A stretch of DNA of 64,000 nt from Trichomonas vaginalis G3 (GCF_026262505.1 NC_067205.1:15562001-15626000); one strand, 5' to 3'; shown: positions 39,999-51,293, numbered from the stretch's first letter. Translations and numbers: made by a program. The notes: generated by a model from the sequence alone, not told the origin.

Positions 39999-40375
39999 TT
40001 ATGTAAGAATAAAAAAATAAATTATTTTAAAATTAATATGTTAAAATAATGATACAAAATCGTTCAATATTGTATGAATTCTTACGTTTACAAAAAAAGT
40101 CACACAACCCATCATATCCTTCTTCTTCTCATTTAAATGCATTCGCACACTTTAATTTTGAAATATAAGAGTTTTGGAAATTATCAAATTTATCTGCTCA
40201 AATACTATAGATCTTCATAAGTGTTAATAGAATCATTAGCCTTACATATAGTGTTTAATATAATGATGCACATTATACTGGGATTCATTCCTTATTCATC
40301 TAGTTATTATAAGATTTACAACCCCATGAAAATTTAAAATTTTGTCAAAAATAGTGAATGTACCTTTATCGCACT

Positions 40376-43266
40376 ATCGTACATAATAATCTTAGATACA
40401 TATGAAAAGTAATATTATTGCATTTTTTCTCTGACCAATTCAAATTCAATGAGCAAATTGAATGCGCAACTCATGTTTCGAAAATTTTGCCCATACAAAT
40501 CATTTGTGTACCTTATTGGTTTAGTTAACCAAATACATGAGAGATAATTTTTCTTTGAATACCTAAAATTTTTCATGAACATGTTTTTGCTTGAAAAATG
40601 CATAAATGTATTATTTAGGAAATAAATCTAGAAAACTTCATCGGCGTTTTTCAAAACAATCGATAATTTCCCTTCAAAAATTTGATTAGTTTATCCATTG
40701 ATTTTTTTTCTCCTAGAATTTGTTATGAATTTCATTAAATTTAAGTTCTCAAGAATAGAATCAATTCGTGACTATGAGAATTAAATAATTTTTAATAATT
40801 AATAAAAAATTGAAAATATATTTGCAAATAGATAAAGTTATTGAGTTCATCAAAAGATTAAAATATTTACTATCATTTGACATGCATAATTCTCACTCGA
40901 TCATTGTATATTGGTGCTACCGTAATAAAAATTTATCAAACTTTCGTTGATAGAGAATAATTAATAGTACAAATCGTTGCAATTACATGAGATAAATATA
41001 GTATAGAATGAAATTTATGAATAATTATTTATTATTTCAATCCTATCTTTTTTCAATCGCTCAAAGTAAACATTCTAAAACATTAAAAATAGTTGATGCC
41101 ATTTGCAGCCAATTTATTCTCAATCAATAAATCTTTTGCAAATCTGAATCATCAAATGGTTTATATGAATAAGAAGTAAAAAACGGAATCTCTCACGATA
41201 TAAATCCAAAATTGCATTTAGCTTCTTTGAAATTTAGGATTTTCCTTTCTTAATTTTGATGAATCATATTTTAAGAACTTATTTTCGTTAAATGAATAAT
41301 TATTCAACATCAGAATGGGTAAATATGATGATGTTGATGATTGTTTTGCCTCAAATTCATTCATTTTTGAAGAATATAGAGAATATAAAATATCTTTAAC
41401 AATTTCTGACAACATGAAAATGAGATCAATTGCATTAATTTTTTTCATTTCCTATTATTTTTGGTTAGATATGGTTTATATAGGGGAAGACAATTAATAA
41501 CATTTATTATCAAACCATTTATGATAAATATTGACACATATTTTTTCCTTTCTTAGATGTATACCCAACTCAGTATTTTTTGGATGCTTATACGAAAATA
41601 GGAAAGGCATTTGTGGTGCTGTTAATAGAAGGATGAATAACATCCAAATCTATTTACTAAGCAATTCAACCGTCTTTATAGCTTCATTTAATTCAACCCA
41701 AAATGATTATTTTGGCGTCTTTTGCACCTCATGGAGAATCATAAAAGGTTTCAGTAAATTATCTGTTTTAGTACAATGAATTCAAGCTATTACTTTTAGA
41801 GTTGATAAATACATTTATAAAGAAGCAAACTATTGTTTGAACAACAAAAATTTGGCTATCGCGTCTTCTTGATCTAGTATATTTTCATCATTATATATGT
41901 TGTCACAATGAAAACTAAAAAACATACACAGCTTGTTAAAAATTTATAGATAGTTAAGAAATTCATACCTTGAAAGAAGAGTGTGATCAATGGCTTATAT
42001 TTGAGCTATTGAACTGTAGTCAATGCAGTACATTAGAAAACTTCACTCTGTATTTATTTTGGTAATGTCTATGAAGTCCAATGTGACGCGTTGTATAATT
42101 AAATTTCATTTAATACTTATTGTTTCCATAAAAGAGTACCGTTTTAAGATTCAAAACCCATAAGTTTTATTCTAAAAGATTATGTACATTTGCTTAACTC
42201 CATTATAATAAATGAAAGTTATATGATAAAATTCATATAAAAACTATATTTCTACATTGAAAATTACACCTTCTCAAAGTGTGCGGTTAAAATTCTATGT
42301 AGTTAAATTTAAAGTGCTATTCTTTGTTATTTTAGCATCAAATCATTTAATTGTTATGAAGTAATCTATTGGCAAACCAATACTTCCATGGATTGAAATA
42401 TTTGAAACTCAGCTTTTTCAAATCTTATGTTGTATTAGCTAATATTACCATTACATTCTAGAATACCGCAACATTTTATTGATTTAATATATAAGAAAAT
42501 GTATGTTAGTCACTGCTCATTGAAAAAATTGAGAATTGAAGTAAAATTAAGTGGAGGGTTTATTCGGTTAATCCTATCAAATCTTGTATAGTTAATATTA
42601 TGAGGTTACCATTATTAAGATGATATGTCTTGGTAAATTATGTTTATAATAAAATTGGGCTTAAGATTAATTTGTATTCGTTGTTTTGATAAGAAAGCAT
42701 GGGTCTATTCAAAAAATTGAAAAATTTTGGGTATCGATTAATCTTACATGTAAAAGTCTATTACTAACCACAGGAAAGTTATTTTGAATCTAATTCAATA
42801 AATTTCAAATAATATTCCTATTGAATAATTATTTCTTTAGAGTTACATTACAACAAATATAAAAATACAATATTATCAAGCCAAATATGAATGAAGCACA
42901 ATGAAAGATTTCGATTTTTAATTTTTTTTTTCAAAATTGAATATTCTTGATATTTTTGAACGAACAGAAATAATATGGAGATTGGAAAGTCAATATTTCT
43001 ACGTGCATTACCAGAACATTTACTTGCATTTTATAAATGAAAGTTTTTTGCGGAATATCATTTTATAATTTGCAATAAAACTGTAATGGTTTGAAAAAAT
43101 GCTTTATACTATGTTGGAAACGAATATGAAAAACAATATTTTTTGATTATTTTCTAATAGAATTTTAAATTTTTTAAAATTTTTATAATTAAATTTGAAA
43201 GCCATCTTCTTTAAAATGGTTTAGGTCTTCAGAAATTGATTATAATATTTGTCAGGTGGAAAAAAT
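40376..43266. other. Intergenic AT-rich stretch, no gene recognised
   Basis: Only short, low-complexity frames lacking initiator motifs and recognisable domains. No repeats or RNA genes seen. Confidence 0.6.
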
Positions 43267-43764
43267 TCAGTTCGCATTCTTGCTAAGATCAATGTGCTCG
43301 AAAAGATTTAGAAGATCTATTTCATTTTCGAGAATATTGAAGTTATACTCTTCAAGAGTATCTTGCTTCTTGGAAGATTTTTTCAACATGTCAAATGGAA
43401 TTTGATCACTTTCTTTCATCAAGTACTTATACCATCGATTTTTTACGTTATTTCCATTTCTTCCATCTAATAATGTAGTTATTTCAGTCCATTTTGGTCC
43501 TATTTTCAAATACATATCAATAATTAAATTATCTTCTTCTTTAGTCCATTTTTCATGCTTTAAGTTCTTTGACAAGTAATTATTATATCTATCACAAACT
43601 TGTTTCGCAGTCCTTCCAGGGATTTTTCTGGCAATCTCCTCCCATGTGAATTCTCTTTTATTTTTTGTATTTTGACGAATGATTTCATCTTCTTCGGGTG
43701 TAAATCTTTTCCTTTTGGTTGTACATACTGGTTTTTCATTATCAGAGTCATTAAGATAGCACAT
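43267..43764 (-). CDS. Myb-like DNA-binding protein, two repeats
   Basis: 165 residues from ATG 43764 (MCYLNDSDNEKPVC); the frame is open further upstream, but an initiator TCATTTTTT lies 24 bp before this ATG. Two Myb repeats: RFTPEEDEIIRQ...FTWEEIARKIPGRTAKQVCDRY and KWTKEEDNLIIDMYLKIGPKW with ITTLLDGRNGNNVKNRWYKY. The recognition helices resemble c-Myb R2R3. Such proteins are the largest transcription-factor family in trichomonads and bind MRE-type promoter sites. A Leu/Asp-rich tail follows. Confidence 0.92.
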   Translation of the reverse strand: MCYLNDSDNEKPVCTTKRKRFTPEEDEIIRQNTKNKREFTWEEIARKIPGRTAKQVCDRYNNYLSKNLKHEKWTKEEDNLIIDMYLKIGPKWTEITTLLDGRNGNNVKNRWYKYLMKESDQIPFDMLKKSSKKQDTLEEYNFNILENEIDLLNLFEHIDLSKNAN

Positions 43765-43779
43765 ATGGAATAGACGCAA

Positions 43780-43789
43780 TAAAAAATGA
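43780..43789 (-). promoter_or_regulatory. Initiator of the Myb gene at 43764
   Basis: TCATTTTTT on the minus strand, with the likely +1 A 24 bp before the ATG. It supports the internal start over the longer frame that would begin upstream of it. Confidence 0.55.
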
Positions 43790-43860
43790 TCTTTTTTTTT
43801 CTTTGTCAAATTTCCTTTCAAAAACATAATTGATAGAATTTGAGAAGTCATAGAATACAA

Positions 43861-45480
43861 GATAAATACTATGCTATTATAGAATTAAAATATTATGTAT
43901 TTAAACCATTTTGCTTTTGTGATTAACAGTCAATAGAATTTCGGTTTTGATAGCGGGAGCCTTTTGTCAAACTGTTTTTAATTGTTCGTCTGTAAATTAT
44001 TTTTGTGCAAAGGGATTGAATTAAGCAATAAACCATATTATTTGATATATTATTTTGAGAGTGAAATTTCTCTTCAATGAAAATCCTATTGTATTGCATT
44101 TCCTAATAAATCTTCATTAATTTGTATTTTTTCCTGACCAATTTATTTTTGAATTTTTGAATTTATGTCAATTTTTTTCAATGTTGATCGAGACATTCAT
44201 TTTAACCTTAAAGTCAGGATTCAATTTATACTATTTAAGCATTTGGTTTCACACATAGTTATTACCAATAAATTCTTCAATAAAGAAATATGTGTTTAAA
44301 AATCTTTTCTACTTTGAGAAGAAATCATTTTTTCTCAAAAAATTGACAAAGTTACATTCTAATTTGCAATCCAAGTCCTTAAATTAATCGCAATTTCTTT
44401 AATACTTACATTAAATACAATATTGTTCATGTCTCAATGTCGTAATTTATTGTCATATTTCTTTCAAAATTTGGCAGGAAAATTGAAAATCAATCATTGA
44501 CAAAGAAATCAATAGATTTATTCAGTAATATAGAAGTGTATTCGTATGATTTCAATCACAGAGGTATTTCAAAGTTGTCTCTAATAACGCCAAAGAGTTT
44601 TATATTAAATTCCTTCAAATAATCATCGCATCCTTAATATTAACTTATTTTGAAAGATTACTATGATCTATCTTTTTGGAGTGCGTTATGCTTCAAACAA
44701 CATTCAATAGATCATTCTTTTTGGAGTGCGTTATGCCAATGCAATAACAAGATCATTTATAACCAAAAAAAGGTGATATAGTTTTATCTAAACACAGATT
44801 CCTTGCTCTTAAAAAGGTTAAAAAAAGAAGAGAATATCATAGTGTTGTATATTAATATCATTGTTACACTTGTTTTGCATTACTATTTTAATGCCCATTG
44901 ATTTTTCTTTGTGATTTTCATTTATTTTAATATTATGGATATACATCTTCTGTTTCTAACTATATTTCATATCAAAACACACATACAAATTACATCTTGT
45001 TCGATTGTTATAGTTGCAATGAACTAAAATCAATAAATAGAATGATCGAATAATTATTTCTTTTCTTTTATAGTTTTTTTGACTGAAAAAGAAATTATTT
45101 AAACACCATTCTAATTGTAGACTGTTCATGATTCTCATTTTCGGGAATATAATTTTGGACATTTCAAAAATTATATCTTTTATATACTACAGGATAAAAA
45201 TGCTTACGAAAAGGTTATAAATTCTTTCATTTTTGAATATAATTCAAATGATTTGAATGAATTGAAAAGCGAACACCTCTCAGCAATTTTTTACTTAACA
45301 ATAGTTAAAATAATAAACATGTTATGATGCATATATTTGATTGAAGAAAACCATCGAATTGTAAAGTTATCAAATTTAACCTCACAAGAATCCAGAAAAC
45401 TAATACGAAATCAGTTTTCGGTGTATAATGTATCCAAAAGTCTAAAATAATTATTTATTTTATTCATCTTTAAATTGAGT
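43861..45480. other. Intergenic stretch with a short direct repeat
   Basis: No gene recognised. CTTTTTGGAGTGCGTTATGC occurs twice about 40 bp apart (near 44674 and 44713). Otherwise AT-rich. Confidence 0.6.
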
Positions 45481-45486
45481 TTCAAC

Positions 45487-45494
45487 TCATTTTG
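45487..45494 (+). promoter_or_regulatory. Initiator of the ubiquitin-like gene
   Basis: TCATTTTG directly before the ATG at 45495, fitting TCA(+1)Y(T/A), so the leader is only about 6 bases. Confidence 0.7.
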
Positions 45495-45974
45495 ATGAGT
45501 GCAGCTCCCAAGAGGATTCAGATAAAGATAAGGTATAAGGGTTCTGCCATTGTCTTACGTGATGTGGATCCAGATAGCAAAATATCAATACTCAGGAATA
45601 ATGAAAACCAGGATTGTGTTTTCATGTACAATCAGATACTTTTAGAAGATAAACTCACCTTTAAATCGTACTCAATTCACAATAATGATACAATTTTCTG
45701 CATTTCTCCTATTGATCAAAAACCCCGGACTAATATTCATTGCATTTTAAGAGATATTGAACTTGAAAAACAACGACTAAAGGAAGTACATTATATGAAA
45801 CTGCTCAGTATTCCAAAAGCGTATCGATCAGCTGAAATGAAATTTAAACCTAAGGAAGATGATTTATTTTACTACGATAAAATAGAAAAAAAGAATGTTG
45901 TTATACCTCCAAAGTTAGATAAGCCTTTAAATTGTCCTTTACCAATGTTGTGGGATTTGAACGAATCAAAATAA
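45495..45974 (+). CDS. Ubiquitin-like fold protein, 159 residues
   Basis: Residues 8-75 read like a ubiquitin-like beta-grasp: IQIKIRYKGSAIVLRDVDPD, SKISILR, then FMYNQILLEDKLTFKSYSI with NNDTIFCI, the classic 'L.D..T...Y.I...DTI' pattern. No C-terminal Gly-Gly, so it is a domain rather than a conjugated modifier. The second half is helical then Pro-rich (PKLDKPLNCPLPMLWDLN). Probably cytosolic or nuclear adaptor; partner unknown. Start set by the initiator. Confidence 0.75.
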   Translation: MSAAPKRIQIKIRYKGSAIVLRDVDPDSKISILRNNENQDCVFMYNQILLEDKLTFKSYSIHNNDTIFCISPIDQKPRTNIHCILRDIELEKQRLKEVHYMKLLSIPKAYRSAEMKFKPKEDDLFYYDKIEKKNVVIPPKLDKPLNCPLPMLWDLNESK

Positions 45975-46608
45975 TGGAATATGTTAACCATATCATAAAG
46001 AAACTTGTTTGTTTATTTAAAAGTTGCTCCTATATTTTTTTATCAGAGTCAATTGATATTCTATACAATTCTAGAGAATCCGCTTCTATTTTTCTAAACT
46101 ATTTAATGAATAATAGCAATTGACGCATATATTTTAAATAAAACATTTAGATTTCAAATTGCAAATTTTAAAGTGCATGAAAATATAGCGATTTTATTAT
46201 ATTACTGCATAATATTCTAACTATATAACTTTAGAGGAGTTATGCTAAATTACAAATTTTGCATAGCAAAAAAATTCACATTGAATTTTTGACGATAAAA
46301 TGATCGTATCTCCATAAAACGCTAAAATTATATTGACATTTAAAAGAACATTTACTGAGCTAATTGAATCAGCATTCAATTTCCGAATACATCGCACAAT
46401 AAATTCAATTAAATAAATAAATAATCAGTTGTCTAACCCAAATAAAACAAAATATCGATGTAAAATGTAAGAGTCATAAATTGAGAGTAGGAAATTCTCT
46501 CAGAAATGAATATTGTTTTTTGTAAATTAATTGTATCATAAAACTCAATAATCACTTTAAACTAGTATTCCACCGACCGATCATCTTATCAAATTTTGTT
46601 AGATTTTG
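45975..46608. other. Intergenic stretch, nothing recognised
   Basis: AT-rich DNA between two rightward genes; no repeats, RNA genes or motifs seen apart from the initiator just before 46620. Confidence 0.6.
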
Positions 46609-46619
46609 TCATTCGTTTG
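46609..46619 (+). promoter_or_regulatory. Initiator of the two-pass membrane protein gene
   Basis: TCATTCGTTTG immediately before ATG 46620. It rules out a longer in-frame start at 46596, which would need a TTG. Confidence 0.65.
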
Positions 46620-47246
46620 ATGGAGGACCAAAGAGACATTTCTGATAAACAATTTCTTTACTCTCCTCCCCAGAATCTTAATATTCCATCCCCTTATCAT
46701 GTTAATGATATCGAAAATCCGGATTCAAGTTTATCAAATTCAGAAAACACAAATCAGAGACAAATCTACATTGAAACATCTTCTAATGATTTAAGTATGG
46801 AAGAATCCTCAGAAAATACTGAAATTAATCCTTATTTTGAGAAAGATGATCCTGATATTTTGGCCAAAGTTTCTAAATATCAACAAAATGACTACTATCA
46901 AGATTACAGTGCTGTTGAACATGATTTTCCACAGTACATGAAAGGAAAATATAACCCTTCAGAATCAATCCCTTTTTATCAACAACCTGAATTATTGCAC
47001 ATTGCCTCTTCTGGTAATTACAATGAATCCGTTGATGACAAGACCTCGAATGCAGTAATTTGTTTAATTTGCCTCTTATCCATTCTTTTTGCTCCAATCG
47101 GCCTTATTTTCCTATGCATATTCAAAAAGAACAAGAAGATTTTCTCTCCTCTCAGACCATGCGTTGTGATTGGTTTCGGTATAGTGGTTTTCATTATTTT
47201 TGTTATTATTTCCGGCAGCTATATATATGACCCGCATAGCCACTGA
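46620..47246 (+). CDS. Hypothetical membrane protein with disordered N-terminus, 208 residues
   Basis: Residues 1-145 are polar, acidic and Asn/Ser-rich without signal peptide. Two hydrophobic helices follow (AVICLICLLSILFAPIGLIF and CVVIGFGIVVFIIFVIISG), separated by a basic loop KKNKKIFSPLRP, then YIYDPHSH. Long cytosolic tail plus a hairpin anchor is likely. Several YY/QY motifs (NDYYQDYS, IPFYQQ) may be sorting signals. No family recognised. A foldback element lies 140 bp past the stop. Confidence 0.75.
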   Translation: MEDQRDISDKQFLYSPPQNLNIPSPYHVNDIENPDSSLSNSENTNQRQIYIETSSNDLSMEESSENTEINPYFEKDDPDILAKVSKYQQNDYYQDYSAVEHDFPQYMKGKYNPSESIPFYQQPELLHIASSGNYNESVDDKTSNAVICLICLLSILFAPIGLIFLCIFKKNKKIFSPLRPCVVIGFGIVVFIIFVIISGSYIYDPHSH

Positions 47247-47386
47247 TTAATTAGTATGTTTTATTTCTTTTATTTGTTTGTAAATTTTATTTCTTTAATT
47301 TTGGTTATTATTTTGTGGAATGGTAATAGAAAATATAGATATTAAGATTTTGTTTTCCAAAAAGCTATTTGAAGTAAAATTTTCAT

Positions 47387-47613
47387 TAACGTGGGTGATT
47401 TTTCACCCAGCCATAAGGATCACACTTTTGAGAGTTTTACATGGCATTTGCCGGTAAATGCCATGTAAAGTTATCTCAAATATTTTAGGGTAAATGCACC
47501 GGCAACCCCTGGGAAATAATTGAGAATAAATTACATGGCATTTGCCGGCAAATACCATGTAAAACTCTCAAAAGTTCAGCCGCTTACGGCTGGGTGAAAA
47601 ATCACCCACGTTA
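47387..47613. mobile_element. Foldback MITE, 227 bp
   Basis: Ends TAACGTGGGTGATTTTTCAC and its complement (from about 47588), continuing CCAGCC/GGCTGG; inside, two ACATGGCATTTGCCGG-type palindromes (near 47450 and 47534) also pair with one another. Nearly the whole element folds back. Possible TA or TTA duplication at the ends; superfamily not clear (Tc1/mariner-like if TA). Confidence 0.8.
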
Positions 47614-47965
47614 CAAAAATTTTGTCAAATTGCATGACAGATGAATCTAATGCTGCATATTCTCAAAATCATAGTTTACTTTATAATGACTAGGCCGAAA
47701 TCTTAAATTTACATATTTCTTCCACTATGTTAGATTTCTTCAATTCTATTATAAGGTTCCTTATATTAAATCATATGTTAGCAATTCATTATTTGCGATA
47801 AAATTCTCATGTGTGGCATCTATTTATTTCAAAAATAATGCATAGTAAAAGTTTTATTTAAATTATCATAAAAAAAAATAACATCATTTAACATCTTTTT
47901 TTCATATTAATATGAATTATTTTAAAAGATGAAATGTTTAACTGGTGAAAACAAAGCGAAGCATT
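47614..47965. other. Intergenic stretch, nothing recognised
   Basis: AT-rich DNA between the foldback element and the surface-protein tail; no gene or repeat seen. Confidence 0.55.
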
Positions 47966-48324
47966 TTAATCTTGCATCAAAATACTCTCTTCGTTATCAG
48001 GTTCAAAATCATTAGCGAAAGGATCTTGAACGTCTGCGTTGTATATCGGATTATCGGTTTCTACAGCCGGTGCATCATTGAGGTTATCAAATCCAACATC
48101 TTCTTGATTGAATTCTGCAGGTTTTTTAGCAGCTTCATGAAGAATAATGGCGACTGCGGCAATGATAGCGATGCTACAGCAGCTCCTGCAATACCAATAA
48201 TCATTTGTTGCTTTTGGAAAATTGAGTCTTTCTTTGATTGAACCTTTGTGTTTTCAATGTTATCACCAAATGATAATGAACGTTATTTCACCATTACTAT
48301 CCTGAGATTGAGAAGAAATATTAC
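47966..48324 (-). pseudogene. Surface-protein C-terminus: membrane helix and NPxY tail
   Basis: Minus strand, in two frames: a juxtamembrane part (NTKVQSKKDSIFQKQQMIIG), a hydrophobic helix (IAGAAVA, then IAIIAAVAIILHEAA after a 1-bp shift near 48175) and an acidic tail KPAEFNQEDVGFDNLNDAPA with DNPIYNADVQDPF and ESILMQD, stop at 47966. This TM plus NPxY tail is typical of trichomonad surface adhesin-like proteins; NPxY is an endocytic signal. It probably belongs to the surface-protein gene at 49592-51293, separated from it by an insertion. Confidence 0.75.
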
Positions 48325-49591
48325 CCAGATTTTCCTTACTTTTACCACTCCCCATGTAATTTCTGGGGAAAACGATAATTCATTTTTTTTATGGATGAAT
48401 AGATCGTTTTCCTAGAAAGGACCTCATATCTCTGGCTAAAAAGAGTGTCAGATCCTAAATAGATTATTGATCTAGTGTACAAATCCAATAAAAAGCCTAT
48501 TTTTTTGGCTTTTTTGGTGCTCATTTTTTCGAAGATCTACATGAATATGGGGAAACCATCGGATTTTTTTGGTTAACCCACATCTTCATGTAGTCTGGAC
48601 TATCTTTCCTCGAAGGACCTCTTTACGGGTGTAAAAACTCATAAAGTTCTCAAAAGATTCATTCTCGATCTCCATGCTGAAAGAATTTACAATAAAAAAG
48701 AGATCTACGCATCAAACTACAGTCATAAATGAACTGAACCCCTAAAGCTCAGCTCTTAGTTTATCAAAAACGTCGAAATCCTTCTCATTGCAATCAAATT
48801 TTCTCAATAACTCATAAGGAAAATCGAATTTTGATTAAGCCGATGTTATAGGTATCACAAATACTACAAACTTGAGCAATATCGAAATTGCCAGCAAAAG
48901 TTTGAAATTGCATTGCTCATATTTGTTTTGTAAACTAAAAATCTGCTTATATTATTCATTAATTTTTTATATATTATTCATATACTTTAATAAAAACAAT
49001 ACTATTTCACCTTAAAAATGAATTTCATAAGTCAATATTATTTTTTTGAAAATGTATCAATTTTCGATTAAAACAACATGAGAATAAAATTTACGCAAAA
49101 TTATTTTAAAAAATGGTTTTAAAAATTTACAATTGATTAAGAATAAGATTGGAAGAAGTTTTGAAGTTTAATTTTAAGAAAAAAAATTCGGATATTATTC
49201 ATGGATCTAAGTAATCTGATATTTGAGTATCGGCACTATGCATAAAACATATATTTATAGTTTTTTTGGAGTTTTATGATTTTAAATATATTCAAATTTG
49301 GCAATCCAATAGATTTTTAAAAAATAGGTAAATAAAAATAGATTACATATGCAGCAGATTTAGAACATGAAACAAATCTTATAGTGACCCAAAAAAAATT
49401 CATGATCCAAAAAAGAAAAAAATTTTTTAAATGGGAATCAAACCTTGGCATAATGAATAATTATGTCAGATGTTTCCACTACACCAGCAATTCAAAAAAT
49501 ACCCTTGGTGGTTCTATTTAATAGCTACTCCCAACGATAGGCGGTGTCCCCAGCTTTAGAGGGGTGGTAAAAGTAAGGAAAATCTGGGGAA
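48325..49591. mobile_element. 1.27-kb insertion splitting the surface-protein gene
   Basis: Bounded by a roughly 30-bp inverted repeat: CCCAGATTTTCCTTACTTTT at 48326 and its complement ending about 49590, continuing ACCAC(T)CCCC. The interior is AT-rich, has no transposase frame, and contains a decayed tRNA-like sequence (minus strand, 49433-49486: TGGTGTAGTGG ... AGGTTTGATTCCC, then a T-run). No clear target duplication; a shared ACTCCC near 48350 and 49524 is an alternative breakpoint. Confidence 0.6.
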
Positions 49592-51293
49592 TCAAATTTG
49601 ATTCCGAAGCTTTTGGACTTGCTGATGGTTCTGGTGTTGGAACATAAGGAGTTTGTGTTGGCTTTGGAACTACAGGTTCTGGACCTACTGGAATACTTTC
49701 TGTTGGATAAGGTGTTGGGACATGTGGTGTTGCTGTTGGAACGTAAGGTGTTGCTGTTGGTGTAGGATAATGTATGACGGTTTTAACTTTATAAGTATAA
49801 CTTAAGAGATGGTGATCTCCATCAGCAACAAAGGAATAAATAGTTTGCATTGGTTCAACTTCAGGATCTTCTGGTAATTTAACCAATACTGTAATTCTTT
49901 CTCCAATAATAATATTAGTGACCTTGAGGGAAATTTCTATCTCGCCATCAAAGTAGCGTTTTGGCTTGTCTTTTGGACTAACAACTTCTATTGATGGTGC
50001 TGCATATCGAACATAGTAGAATTCTGATGGAACATCATTGGATTGAAGGCCATATGTATCTTCAGCCCAGATTTTTATCCTATGCTTCCAAATTGGAAAT
50101 TCATTTGTGATAAATCAAATAACTTTGAAAATCCTTTCGTCGCTTTATTACAAACTATTTTTTCATCGATTTTGAATTTAAATGTGTCATCAATCATAAA
50201 CCATATATAACATTCACCATTATCCCAAACAGTTCCTGCAACAACAAAGCTACCTCCAGCTGCATACTTCTCATTGATGCTTCTTGTTAGAATTCAATAA
50301 CTGGAGATTTCATTCCAAACTCATCTTCTGCCCAAATTTTAAGAGGATAGGATCCACTTGTTGATGGACATTTTAATATTCTTCTATCATCAAATACTTT
50401 CCATGCACCTTTAGGTCTGTCAGCAGGGAAATAGCTATCCAATTCTCCATTTTCAACATTTAAGAAGCTGTATTTAAGATGCACATAATGTGATGAACGG
50501 TCTGGATCATAATATTGGACCCATAATCTTATATTTTCATTTACATTGTATTTCCTTTTGAATGGTTCAAGTAGTTGAATTTTTGGAGGACTGCTTAATT
50601 CTTCGCCAATTCCTAATAATACAGAAAATGTAACACTTTCATGAGCGTATATTGGTCTGTTCTTCCATCCAAATGAAAATGCAGTGTCAATATTTTGCTC
50701 ATTATTAATATCTTCTCTATCGTCATATTCATGGTAATTTGAAGGATAATTTGAATGTTCGCCGAACCAGAAATGATCAACATCTGTAACACCATATCCA
50801 TCTCTTACAATTAATGTCAAAATGTTTTGTCCATCCCACATTGTTAAACCTTTCTTTGAAGCAGGCGCTTCATACCAGCTGATATCTGCTTTATCATTGT
50901 CAGCGATTTGAACATCAGTATATGATGTCAAAGATACTGCGTGAGCTATATCGTCATTATTTGTAACAGTCCACTTGATTTGAATATAATTTTGGCTATA
51001 AATGAATGGTAATACAACATCGGTTTTAACATGAACATTGCGATATGATCCAGTTCCATTATATTTTGAAGCAACGATTATTTGTCTTGGATCGTGATCT
51101 ACTTGGAATGTAACATGCCATCCTTGGTTGTTATATGTAGTTGATTGACCCTTATATTTGATATCAAAACAAGAATAAAAAATACTTTAAAGCCCCAATC
51201 GAAGAAACTTCCATTAACATGAGTGTATACTGGCTCATAATCATGTGAAACAATGTATTGCCAAAGGAATAGAAACATCAAACACTGAAACAA
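49592..51293 (-). pseudogene. Trichomonad surface protein, N-terminal part with Pro/Thr stalk, frameshifted
   Basis: Start at 51293 with signal peptide MFQCLMFLFLWQYIVSHDYE. After a frameshift near 51180 come CFDIKYKGQS and HVTFQVDHDPRQI, then a long extracellular beta-rich region (50287-51090) with ENIRLWVQYYDPDRSSHYVH and YPLKIWAEDEFG. A second, similar domain (IKIWAEDTYG) follows further frameshifts near 50280 and 50100. A Pro/Thr stalk (TPTATPYVPTATPHVPTPYP) ends at the insertion. Repeating 'FxQYYDPDRS...LKIWAED' units are characteristic of trichomonad surface proteins. The membrane anchor lies beyond the insertion (47966-48324). Confidence 0.75.

Larger units (their letters stand above)
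19942..40126. mobile_element. Complete Maverick/Polinton (Mav2), 20,185 bp
   Basis: Ends AGAAGAAGGATATGATGGGT in inverted orientation, with 6-bp duplication TCTCAT at 19936-19941 and 40127-40132. AG termini, long inverted repeats and 6-bp duplications are Maverick hallmarks. It encodes an rve integrase, family B DNA polymerase, A32/FtsK-type ATPase, capsid candidate, primase-helicase, fibre and KilA-N protein. I recognise no adenoviral-type maturation protease. The ends look young, yet many genes hold one-base frameshifts. Confidence 0.96.
39404..40126. repeat. Right terminal inverted repeat of Mav2 (723 bp)
   Basis: Reverse complement of 19942-20664. Contains 39404-39563 (+), the last 50 or so codons of the 122-residue gene without a start, and the second complete copy of the 126-residue gene. 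Confidence 0.95.
18585..40367. mobile_element. MITE with 8-bp duplication, carrying two nested elements
   Basis: Ends AAAGGTACATTCACTA (18585-18600) and its exact complement (40352-40367), flanked by ATCGCACT at 18577-18584 and 40368-40375. After removing the nested TTAA element and Maverick, its own sequence is about 549 bp (18585-18774, 19818-19941, 40133-40367). It has no coding capacity, so it is a MITE, hAT-like by duplication length. A related partial copy lies at 8380. Confidence 0.9.

Noticed and set aside
41218..41779. Three 60-82-codon frames on both strands
   Set aside because: No initiator, no domains, and compositions typical of AT-rich non-coding DNA.
47945..48241. 98-codon plus-strand frame MKTKRSILILHQN
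   Set aside because: Antisense to the surface-protein tail, whose NPIY motif and membrane helix are the convincing reading.
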